From Yamagishiella unicocca (Eukaryota; Chlorophyta; Chlorophyceae; Chlamydomonadales; Volvocaceae), in NCBI GenBank assembly GCA_003116995.1, contig BDSL01000067.1, positions 248,001 to 312,000 on the forward strand: a stretch of DNA of 64,000 bases, given 5' to 3'. A program made the translations under genes and the position numbers. The notes under the pieces are model-generated. The model saw nothing but the letters and a program-made list of their open reading frames with translations, was not told the DNA's origin and ran no database searches. Positions within the stretch are counted from its first letter, which is position 1; every line of letters starts with the position of its first letter. Of the stretch, positions 12,001 to 20,605 are shown piece by piece.

Positions 12001-15000
12001 CCCGCGGCGGCTGGCCCGCTGAGGCGTTGCAGCTGTTCCGGGAAGCAAGCGCAACACTGGCTGAGCTTCTGGCGCCCGGGCTGCTCGGGCTACCGCAACA
12101 GCAGCAGCAGAACAAAGGCGGCTCCGGGACTCGAACTCGGGACCTCACGCTGTCGTCGCTGGCCGACAACCTGCGCAACCTCGCTGCGACCTGCTGCGGC
12201 CGCGGCGCGGGGTTGCGCCAGGTGGACAGCCGCGCCGACCGCGACTTCGAGGGCTTCGGGCAGCAGCAGCAGGCCAAGCAGTTCCGCGCGCAGGGCCCTC
12301 AGCAGCAGCAGCTCGCCGCGCTGCTGGGCGCCGCGCAGGCAAAGGCGCAGCTGCCGCAGCTGATGGCGCAGAAGGCGCAGCAGCAGGGGCAGCCGCAGGG
12401 GCAGCAGGCGGTCGATAGCGGGAGGGGAGGTGAGGAGGATCGCGGCGCGCGGTGTTCGGTGCGGGGGAGGCTCAACAGGGCGGCGCGTTAAGGGGGGTCC
12501 GGGGAGCGTGCAGTGTGTGGGTGGATTGCGAGGAAAACCCGTGTACCTGTGGGTGGGTTCGAGGAAGACCCGTGGGTGGGTGGGTGGGTTGGTTCGAGGA
12601 AGACCCGTGGGTGGGTGGGTGGGTGGGTGGTTTGCTGGCGCCATATGTGGGCGCTGGGGCGGGGCTGCCCGGGCGTGCGGCGGCGGGGCGGGTGTTGCCA
12701 GTCGCCTGCTCAGGACCTCAGCAGGGGCGGAATGCATTGCCGTAGTAAGGGTGCACCATATGATGGCCGCCTTGTGCCGTGGTGAAGAAAAGAGGGGTAC
12801 CGCTCACCACGTGCATGAAGCCAATGCAGTTGTGTCGCGTCTTGGAGGTGGGACTAGACATGGGCTACGTAGGAGGATGGCTCACGTCTTCAACTTCCCT
12901 CGTCCTTGGCGGGTGGGGTCCGAAACCTACATGCCCGCGCCCACCCCGTGTTGGTTCCCATGCCTGCCCCAAGGCCTGCTTCGCGCCGCGGCCGAGGCGG
13001 TTAAGGTGGTTGCGACTAACGACTACCGGGAGACACGTGACGTGGAGGTCAAGAGGAGCCAGGCGGCTGTGGCCATCCAGCGCACCTGGCGGGAGTGGCG
13101 GCGGGCGCGAATGGAGGCGGCGGAGGCGGCGCTGCAGCGGCGGCGCGAGCAAGACATCCTGGAGGACCTGCGTGAGAGGATGTCGCTGCCGCTCAGGTCC
13201 GTTTGCCCAGCGAAGAAGGCTCCAGGGGGGGAAGATACGGGTAGCCCTGCTGCTGGACGGATCCAGGAAGGGGCAATGGGGCATGGGGCCGTGCGGACGT
13301 GGCACGACGAGATCCCCATCACACCACGCTTAACCGCACCCCACCTGTTTCCGCCGTACGGCCGCGTCCAAATCCACGTGCTTGGTATCAAGCGTACGGC
13401 TATGGTGTGTGCCGTACCCACGTGTGCCGTACGTCCCGCGCCCTGCAGGGTTACGCTGAGGGCTTACATCAAGCGCCTCCGCCGCAGCATCGCGGCGCGC
13501 CGGCAGCAGGAGGAGGAGGCGGCGCGGGGGCAGGGCCCCGAGGCGGGCGGGCACCTGCTGGGCGGCGGCGGCGCCGGCCTGGTGGACGACTGCGGGTTCG
13601 CGGCTGTGGAGCAGTTCTTGGAGGTGAGCACGCGGACGGGGGCCCGGCGGCGTGGCCGAGGGTGTGGGTAAGGATGGCGCCCCGGCTGGCCCCTTGAGGC
13701 ACCTGGGCAGAGCCGAGCCGCCCGCGTGTGTGTATATATGTGTGTGTGTATGTGCTGATTTACCTCTTTGTGAACCTAGCTAGCAGTTGGTTTCGGAAGC
13801 GTGTGTGTGCGCGCGTGTGTGATAAGGACAGCAGCGGTGGCCCTCCATGAAACCCAGGAAACCACTGAAGGCGCATGCAGGCAAGTCATTCAACGGTGTG
13901 CGTGCGTCTGTGCGTGTGTGTGTGTGTGCGTGTGTGTGTGCGTGTGTAGCGGGAACTGCTTTCGAAAGCCTCTCTGTAATCGTTGTGGTAACTAGAACTG
14001 CTGCCGCACGATGATCCGTGGAAGCAACGTTGGTCTACTATTGCTCGCGCCGTACGTTGATGACTTGCGCCATCTTTCGCACCGCGGTGCCAACACGCCG
14101 GAAACGATATATCGGTTCCTACGTCGCCTTCCACATCAAATAACTCGCTCCCCTCCCGTCCCCATTCAATGCCGTCCCCGCGCCGCCGGGCCAACCACTC
14201 ACCCAACCACCTTTATTAGGACGGCGAGCAGCAGAAGTACGTCGACGAGGCGACCTGCCGCGTTTGCATCCCAAGACACCTCGCCCAGCAGCAGGAGCAG
14301 CAACAACAGCAGCAGCTGCAGCAACAGCAGCAGCAGCTGCCAGAGGATCCGCAGCGGTCATATTCAAATGGAGGCGACAGCCAGGACGTTGGCGACGACG
14401 ACGGCACCTCGGAGGTGGCGCCTGCTGCGACCCGCCTGGCTCCGCTCAGCGCCGCCGTGTTCATGCCGCACAAGAGCCGGCCGGAGCACGTGAGCGCCGT
14501 ACAGCACTTCCGGCGGTGCCACGCCTGGTACCGTGAGAATGTGGGGCCGATGATGGGTTGGGCTCACCACATGCTGCGGGAGATGGAGAAAGTGAGGATG
14601 AACTTCGAAGGTAGGTCCGAGGGCTGGGGGGCTGGGGAGGGGGAGGTTTCGAGGAAGATGGGGGCGGGAGGGGGGCGGGGGGCAGGCGGCGGGCACCGTG
14701 GCAGCATCTGAAAGCCTGGCACTCTCGTTGGTGGGGGCCACATGTTTAGGTGGGTTCGTCTGCGGAGCGGGTTATAAAGCCACCGAGCCGCTGCAGAGCG
14801 AACCTGCCCCGATGATCTGCCCTACCTCATTACTGTCCGGTTGCGGGTCCTTCAGACGGCCCCGCCCTACCCAGTTGTCTTCCAGACAGCCCAGCCCGCT
14901 TATTATTGACCAGGGTTGCGTTGCAGTGCGATTGGTGGACCCTGGCTTGTTTGGGCCCACATACCCCGTCCTCGATCGGCTTCATAAGCAGCACCCCTAC

Positions 15001-15373
15001 GTTCAGCCCACCCCCCTACCTGACACCCGCGCACCTCTTATGCCCGCCCCCGCACCCCCCTGCGTGACACGCCTGCCGCAGGGGATCAGGGAGGCGATAA
15101 GTTCCGCGTGTACATCATGGATACATCGCTCACCCTGGATGGCTACCTGAAGCAGCTGCGCGAGCAGCTGCAGCTAGTGGTGGTGCAGCGTGGTTGGATG
15201 TGCGGCCCGGCGGCGCTCAGTTCGCTGGTGCAGCAGTGCGTGGACCACGCGATCGCAGCCGATAACCTGGTGCAGCAGTATATCCTCTATGAATCGGCTC
15301 TGCAGCAGCAGAACCAGCACCAGCACCAGCAGCAGCCGCAGCCGCAGCAGCAGCAGCCGCAGCAGCAGCAGCC

Positions 15374-15408
<35 letters not shown>

Positions 15409-16817
15409 CGCCTGGTGCACCACTGCTGCCCCACACGGCGCCCGCGCAGCAGCAGGCGCAGCAGGTGATGGCGGCGGATGGCGGGGTGCAGCAGGCTCAG
15501 GTCCACCAGGCACTGCAGCGGCAGCACGTGGTGCCTGGGTCACGAGACCAGCAGGGGGGCTGGTCGGGGGGCCAGCCGCAGCAACCAGTGCAGCAGCAGC
15601 AACAGCAGGCGGCGCAGGGCGCAGGTTACGGCCCGCACCCTGCGGCAGCGGCCGGGCAGTACCCCCGGAGCTACTTGCAGGGCTTGCAGCACCCGCGACA
15701 GACGTACCAGCAGCAACACCAGCAGCAGAACCAGCACCAGCAGCAACGAGTTATGCTGATGGAACATCACAACCAGTATCAGGCTATGCAGCAGCAGCAG
15801 CAGCAGCAGCAGCAGCCAGGTCCGCTACAGCAGCAACCAGCTATGCAGCAGTACTATGCTGGGCAGCAACACCACCACCAATACCAACACCAACACCAAC
15901 GCGCACACCAGTCACACCAGCAATACGAAGACCAACACCAGCAGCAGCAGTACTGGCAGTCCGCTTCGCAGCAGTACCCGCAGCAGCAGCTCTCATCGTA
16001 TCAGCAGCAGGTGCGCCACCAGCAGCAGGCTCAGCCGCCACACGGCGAGTGGCCCGGCGCGGGCTACCCCCAACAGCCGCAGTCGGCACACCACCAGCTG
16101 CAGTATGCCACCAACGCAGGGAGCTGGGCAGATGTCGCCGCACCCTACATCCTGCCAACGACGACGACCGGAACAATGCAGGTGCCGGGGCAGGGGGGGT
16201 ACATGGGGACAGCCAGCGCGCGGCTGTACGACCAGCCCGACCTGCCCCCGGGTTTGACAATTGGAGCCGTACCGTACGGCGCCGCCGGCGGCAGCAGAGG
16301 CCGCGGCGGCATGGAGCCGCCAGTGTCGACTCTGGGGCAAGTGCAAGGGGGGGGCTATCCTTCGGGTGGTAGCCTTGGGACCTTGGGCGGGCTCGGCGGC
16401 GGCGGCGGCGGCGGCCGCAGCAGCGGTGGCGGCGCCGGCGGCGGCGGCCTGCGGATCGACGAGTATGAGCTGGCGGGAGGTGCCGGAGGCGGCGCCGATG
16501 GCTACCAGGACGACTCCGGCATGGGGATGGGGGCGGCTGGCGATGACCTGGACGAAGACGAGTGGCATCAGGACAGCAGGGCAAAGCGGCGCCAAAGCCG
16601 CTACAAGGGCGGCGGTGGGCGTGGCGGCGGTGGTGGCGGCAAGGCTGGCGGCGGCCGCCAGGCAGGGCCCGTCAGCCCCAACGCGGCGGCGCCGGGGGTG
16701 TCGTACCCGCAGGTGGCGGCGGCGCTGCGAGGCAACGCCTTCGCGGCGCTGCAGCACGCGGGTGCGACACCCCCCCGGCAGGGCGGCGGCAAGGGGGGCG
16801 GTGGAGGCCGGAGGTGA
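1..16817 (+). CDS. TRANK1-like superfamily 1 helicase, 3' part of a large intron-rich gene
   Basis: Sixteen exons join in phase: 1-266, 559-748, 1558-1689, 2366-2545, 3209-3411, 3821-3974, 4375-4572, 6496-7184, 7513-9238, 9503-9828, 10114-10213, 10929-12429, 12974-13196, 13449-13623, 14220-14610, 15082-16817 (TGA). They encode about 2729 residues; the 5' end, with the Walker A and B motifs, lies left of the window. Visible UvrD/Rep-type motifs are YCGDTAQTIARG (residues 17-28), HQLTMNYR (about 82-89), TVPQAKGLEFDD (185-196) and LYTALTRAKNN (285-295). Their order and flanks resemble animal TRANK1 (TPR and ankyrin repeat-containing protein 1). Residues 440-1890 are helical, Ala- and Leu-rich, with TPR-like character but no repeats I could delimit. 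An IQ motif (AVAIQRTWREWRR, about 1921-1933) and a CRVC cluster (2034-2037) follow. The tail is poly-Gln (2190-2420), then Gly/Arg-rich. The protein is likely an ATP-dependent nucleic-acid helicase; the substrate is unknown. The family call is firm and the exon ends are inferred. Confidence 0.86.
749..1557 (+). repeat. Simple-sequence helicase intron (G-rich, then C-rich)
   Basis: The first part of the intron is G-rich on the plus strand and the last 250 bases are C-rich, with a repeated CTCATACCCCCAACCCCC-type unit (about 1355-1545) leading into the acceptor at 1557. The ORFs covering it are simple-sequence artefacts. The phrase GGCGTGAAAACCGTTGAC at 781-798 recurs at 2079-2096 in another intron. 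Confidence 0.75.
1745..1817 (+). repeat. Dispersed 65-bp intronic repeat, copy 1 (+)
   Basis: Consensus in order: GAGGAAGACCCGTGGATGCG, AAAAACCGTTTAGAACAGAC, then GAGATGCATGCTGGAGAAC. This copy sits in the intron after exon 3. Related copies are at about 431-476 (-), 2905-3035 (-, two cores), 4665-4745 (+), 12522-12612 (+, only the first block, repeated) and 18125-18200 (+). No ORF or terminal repeats were seen; origin unknown. Confidence 0.8.
2905..3035 (-). repeat. Dispersed 65-bp intronic repeat, reversed double copy
   Basis: Two cores lie head to tail on the minus strand in the intron before exon 5: the ATGCATCTC...AAACGATTTTTTCGGACATC core and a second AAACGGTTTTTTCGGACATT core about 60 bases on. 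Opposite orientation to copies 1 and 3 shows it is dispersed, not an internal duplication of the gene. Confidence 0.8.
4573..6495 (+). repeat. Helicase intron filled by a 20-bp minisatellite
   Basis: From about 5132 to 6494 the intron is a nearly perfect tandem array of a 20-bp unit (CAACCCGCCCTCTTGCRACC), about 68 copies. Units differ mainly at one A/G position, and a few are 1-2 bp shorter or carry a C-rich insertion (near 5705). The unit has no stop codon in most frames, which gives long artificial ORFs on both strands. The array runs directly into the acceptor (CGCCCTCAG) of the exon starting at 6496. The left part (4573-5131) is ordinary intron with one copy of the dispersed 65-bp repeat. 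Confidence 0.95.
4665..4745 (+). repeat. Dispersed 65-bp intronic repeat, copy 3 (+)
   Basis: Best-preserved copy, with all three blocks in order including GAGATGCATGCTGGAGAAC. It lies upstream of the 20-bp minisatellite in the same intron. Confidence 0.82.
7185..7512 (+). repeat. Helicase intron with an 11-bp minisatellite
   Basis: From about 7285 to 7510 the intron is built of an 11-bp unit (CAACACAACCG), roughly 20 copies, with occasional A-to-G changes that create CCGCAG. The genuine acceptor before 7513 (ACCGCAG) is itself a variant unit, so several upstream units are possible cryptic acceptors. Confidence 0.93.
9342..9356 (+). other. Possible 15-nt micro-exon of the helicase gene
   Basis: Between the exons ending at 9238 and starting at 9503, the sequence GCCGCAG is followed by five in-frame codons (Ala-Arg-Leu-Ser-Lys) and then GTAACGG. 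Both splice sites fit and inclusion keeps the frame, so it would add five residues without changing anything downstream. It may be constitutive, alternative or chance; only cDNA can decide. Confidence 0.35.
10214..10928 (+). repeat. Helicase intron with a G-rich GGGGTGGG tract
   Basis: The donor at 10214 is followed at once by about 215 bases made of GGGGTGGGGGGTGGG-type units. The G runs of three to six bases separated by single T make a strong G-quadruplex candidate on the coding strand, and GT recurs every few bases as possible donors. The rest (10431-10928) has imperfect GGTTGTGATGG-type repeats from about 10725 to 10870, then the acceptor CCTCAG. Confidence 0.9.
12522..12612 (+). repeat. 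Partial dispersed repeat (first block, tandem)
   Basis: The block GAGGAAGACCCGTGGGTGGG occurs two to three times in tandem with GTGGGTGGGT spacers in the intron after exon 12. Only the first part of the 65-bp consensus is present. Confidence 0.6.
13730..13950 (+). repeat. GT-rich microsatellites in a helicase intron
   Basis: Two (GT)n-type tracts, at about 13727-13752 and 13900-13950, lie in the 596-base intron between exons ending at 13623 and starting at 14220. Nothing else is recognised there. Confidence 0.8.
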
Positions 16818-18124
16818 CCAGCAGGCACGTGTTTTTGTCTCGCCCTGCTGCGGTAGCTTCTCCAAATAAGGGACGGAGTTCCCTGCAGGAAGCATGTATG
16901 TGAAGGCCTCGCCACGCAATGTAGTTGTGTTAGGGGCAGCGGCCGGCCGCCGGCTGGCCGGACGCAGCTGAGCCATGTTCTGCAGCCTGGGCCTAGTGCT
17001 TGGGCGCAGGGAGTTCTGACGTGTTGACGTCGGCGTGCAGTGTACCCCCTTCAACTTGCACATCTGTCACATGCACGCAGCTGCAGCAACAGCAGCATCA
17101 GCAGTAGTAGTAGTTTTAAGGTTAGTTGCTACGTCCGGCGGCATTGATCGTTAGGTTTCTGAAGGCTGGGGCCCTTCGGGCGGATGCACCGCGGGGCTTC
17201 TCGTGTGTGTGGGGGGGTTCGTGTTGGAGTGGATTGAGGGTTTGCAGGATGCAGGCTGGCAGCATGGACTTATGGTCACCGCGTGCCGCGATCGGAGCTG
17301 CAAGGAGCCGTGTTCGCCGCTGGTTGGCTAGGGTGGTGCCCTGACGGCTTATACGGTCAACAGTAGTTGCATGTGGCACGTGTAAGGTATGGTACGGTTC
17401 CCCTGACTCCCCTCTCCCCGCAGCGCTGGGCACGAACCAACAGCAGCCCGCGGATTGAGAGATGCAACATGACAGCTCTCGGAGCCATACCTAGGCAGGT
17501 TACTGCGTGTTACGCTTGCGGTGTTGTGACAAGTGAGAGAATAACGCCAAACGAGCAGCGGACGCAAGCGGTGGTAGCACTGGAGGGGATGTGTAGCGGT
17601 GGCAGCACGGAAGGGGATGTGTAACGGTAGCAGGTCGGCTGGTAGCCTGGGTCTGCCTGGCGTCTTTTATGCTTTTCAAGGCCTGCCTATGCCCGCTGGG
17701 TTCAGCCCCGGCTGTCATATGATTCGGCCCGGCATGGGTCCGTCTTATTGTCTTGGGTTCGCCCGGGCTTGAGGACACTGTAACTTTGCCTAAGTGGGTG
17801 ATGATCAGGAAGATTTGGCAGGGGAGGCGCCCGCTCTTCTACATCAATCGCCCCTTCGAGCTGGTAGGGCGGTGATCCCACAACCTGCGGGAGGAGACAC
17901 CCATCTGCATCCTCATAGCACCCGTGTGACATCACTGGTGGGTAGTCCTGCTGCCCCACTACCGGAGCGTCCAGTCACTGCCGACCAAGGGCATTTTCGT
18001 GCCTCGGGACGCGGCAGGCAAGGTAGTGTCAGAACCCCCCCAATACAGCGTGCTGGCCTGGTACTTCCGACGGTAGTGGGCGCACCCCAGGCGTCAGGTT
18101 CGGGCCCCTGTTCATGGCGGCTCG
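16818..18124. other. 3' UTR and intergenic region after the helicase gene
   Basis: No ORF here looks genuine. The algal polyadenylation signal TGTAA first appears at 17381-17385 and again near 17620, so the helicase mRNA may end near 17400. A LINE 3' end is at 17697-17782. The remainder shows nothing recognisable. Confidence 0.5.
17697..17782 (+). mobile_element. 5'-truncated LINE 3' end (family 2)
   Basis: This segment, from TTCAGCCCCGGCTGTC to GCTTGAGGACACTGTAAC, matches the last part of the longer family-2 LINE at 52841-54612 and the stub at 56040-56242. The shared 3' end with a different 5' end in each copy is typical of aborted target-primed reverse transcription. Confidence 0.6.
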
Positions 18125-18290
18125 GCGGGATTGCAAGGAAGACCCATGCACGAAGAAAAACCGTTCAGGACAGACGTTTCGAGATGCATGAGAGCGAACT
18201 TGGCTGGGCGGGGGGGGGGGGTCGGCGAAGACTTCGCCACGACCGTGTAAGACTTCGCCACGACCGTGTAAGACTCCCCCTACGGGCCGC
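18125..18290 (+). repeat. Dispersed repeat copy and short tandem repeat
   Basis: A diverged copy of the 65-bp intronic repeat (GAAGACCCATGCACGAAG ... GAGATGCATGAGAGCGAACT) is followed at 18230-18275 by tandem ACTTCGCCACGACCGTGTAAG-like units of about 20-21 bases. Confidence 0.65.
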
Positions 18291-19075
18291 TACTAACGCC
18301 CACGGGACAGGGGTCGGCGCGCCGAGGACGAAACGGGTGGTTTCTGATAGCGCTGCCGGCCGGAGCGTCGGGCAGGCTCGCCGTCCACATGTAGAGGGCC
18401 AGCATGCGCGGGAAGCAGAGGTCAGGTTGCAAATCATTGGGCTTCAGGTACGGTACACCGTCGGCGTGGCCTTGGTACCACGTGCGGACACACACAACAC
18501 GACACAGGCCCCTCCTCACTCGCCGGCCAGAGCATCGGGGGCGGGAGCGGGAAGCCGGCGGAGGGGGCCCGAGCGTCGTCCGCGCTGACACAATCACAGA
18601 GCGGCAGCTTGCCAGTGTCGTGCCCCCGGGCGCTGGTGAGCCACATGTACTGCGCGTGGAGTAGGTCCCGCAAGGCCACCAAGCGCTCCAAGGGCGTGCG
18701 GGCAGCGCGGTACTCGGCCCACAGGTGTTTCACCAGCGGCAGGCAGACATCCTCGCTGAGAGGTACCGCAGACCTCTCGACATACCCGCCGACCAGGGAG
18801 AGATGCTGGTAGCCCTTGCGGAAATCGTCCACCCACACAGATTCACCGGGGTTTCCGAACCCGGCCGCGGAATGTAACGCTCCTCCCGCCCTAGCCGGTT
18901 GAAATACCCGCTGAGGAGGGAGAGGTGGCTCTTCACCGCGCTGGGACCGGCCGCCTGACCTTCGCCGCCGTGCCCGTGGTGGTGGGGCAGCCACCACTCC
19001 ATCATATATGTCAGCACGTCCTCCGGGGAGCAGGTGCTCATATCGCTGTCCGAGCCTGCCCCGCTGAGCCAGCAA
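18280..19075 (-). pseudogene. Decayed tyrosine-recombinase transposon gene (Crypton/DIRS-like)
   Basis: Minus-strand frames together give fragments that read like the SAM-like N-terminal half and the start of the catalytic half of a eukaryotic tyrosine recombinase. In order they include KSHLSLLSGYFNRLGREE, NPGESVWVDDFRKGYQ, SAVPLSEDVCLPLVKHL, YMWLTSARGHDTGKLPL and a later CFPRMLALYMWTASLPDA ... NHPFRP segment. The frame changes at least twice (near 18900 and 18570), and the Arg-His-Arg-Tyr catalytic set cannot be assembled, so the copy is dead. The call rests on remembered similarity to green-algal recombinase transposons and could be Crypton, DIRS or a related domesticated family. Confidence 0.42.
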
Positions 19076-20060
19076 GAAAACTCAGTGACCCCCAGGCAGG
19101 ATCAGGCGTCGAGGTGGGAGCGGCGGCCAACCCTTCGGGTTAGCCAGCGACACGGGTGTCAGAAAGGAGGCCGCCGCCGGACAGGATTAGCCTAGGTGCG
19201 GGGTAGGTGCGACCCACGACTTCCGTACCAGCAGGAAGCGTTGCGAGGACATCGGCATCGTCGCCGGTGGCAGCACAGAAGGCGCCGCCATCCTCAGGGG
19301 GGCAGGGACCGACTTTGTGGGAAATTCCTAGTAACTCTGCAGGGAGGTCTGGCGGAATCGGACGATCCCCAACGGGCGCAGACGCCAGTCGAGGCGGCTC
19401 ACTGGCCAGCATGGGCGGGCACCAGAAGGATGGGAAGGCAGGCCGCGCACAGAGGGCAGCCATGGAGGCACCACCGTGCCCTTTCGCACTGGCCCCCCAG
19501 CGAACGGGACATCCGGGAAAGAACAGCCTCCGGATACTCCAGGGGTGATCCCCAACTGCGCGTAATCTGTCCAGAGGGGCACAGAAGAGCCTCAAATGAA
19601 CAGAGACAAGGGTAAATCCAGGATAAGCTGGGGAGGCGCATACCGAAACCTGTCCGTACGTCAAGCCAGCACTAGCAGCCAGAAGTCTCCTCAAAAGGCG
19701 CAGGGAGACGCAGGGAGAAACAGGACACCCCCCCGCGCGCAAGAGGGCGGGCCCTTGACGAAGAAGGACAGCCTAGGTACCCCAAGGCCCACCGCCGAAT
19801 AACAGCGGGACCAGCCCGAGGACGGAGACCCTCGGCGGCCCAGGGCACCGCCCGCCCCTGCCCGCCCAACAAAAAAACGCCACAATCGAAAAGCTGGTCA
19901 GCAAAGGGAATTTGAGCATGACGAGCAGTCGCAACAAACCAAGGCACAAGAGGACGGGGAAAATAGAAACGGGCAGACGGCGCCCCGGGCACACATACCA
20001 AGCAACACGGTGTTAGTAAAGTGGTACCGTACCGCACCGGTACATCATTACTGTTCGCGG
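19076..20060 (-). mobile_element. Probable transposon-derived sequence with LINE family-2-like 3' UTR
   Basis: The minus strand from about 20000 to 19600 aligns by eye with the minus strand of 43260-43100 and the plus strand around 54080-54180: a GGGCCCGCCCTCTTG block, a GTGTCCTTTTT-like block, then CTGGCTGCTAGTGCTGGCTT. It lacks the common terminal CACTGTAAC. The rest of the interval has no recognisable coding sequence. Confidence 0.4.
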
Positions 20061-20605
20061 CTGGTAGGCCGTACCGCCGCAGGGAAAACCGTATTTGTTT
20101 TCCGACTGTAGTTGGTCGGGGCAGGGAGGTCCTTGTTTTGTAGGTTTCGGGTATACGCAGCTTCGTTCGTATTAAATTTGGCCTTTGCGGTGGCTGTGCT
20201 TTAGGGCCCTTTCGTCGGGGCATCCCTTCGTCGCGATCCTTTCCTTTGTTTGTTATCGCCCCGTAGAAAACTTATCAAACAGCGTTGAGTTTTCGCACAG
20301 CTTTCCAACTAATTCGGCATATGCATGCCATGTATTTGGTATAGATTAAAAATGATTCACATGCGCAGAAGCCAGAAGTTAGCGCCTCGTTGTTCGCCGT
20401 ACTTGAAAGTACGAGCTTCACTCTTCATTGGGTTCTTGCTCTATTCTCCGTGTATTGATACACAACCTATTCAACTACGTGTCGATCGGCTCCAGCTGCA
20501 CACGACGTCCCACGAGCGCCCTGCGGGATGGTAACTTCCGCCGCATAAACGTATTTATCTTTCACCCTTTCGTCACAACTTCGTCTGGAGGAGATCCAGA
20601 ACACA
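20061..20605 (+). promoter_or_regulatory. Upstream region of oxidase gene A
   Basis: About 545 bases of less GC-rich sequence before the start codon. No clear TATA box or operator-like repeat was found; it presumably holds the promoter and 5' UTR. Confidence 0.3.

Noticed and set aside
15108..16817. A separate Gln-rich protein gene starting at 15108
   Set aside because: The frame opens with GTG and continues upstream in phase through the acceptor at 15081 to the helicase exon ending at 14610.
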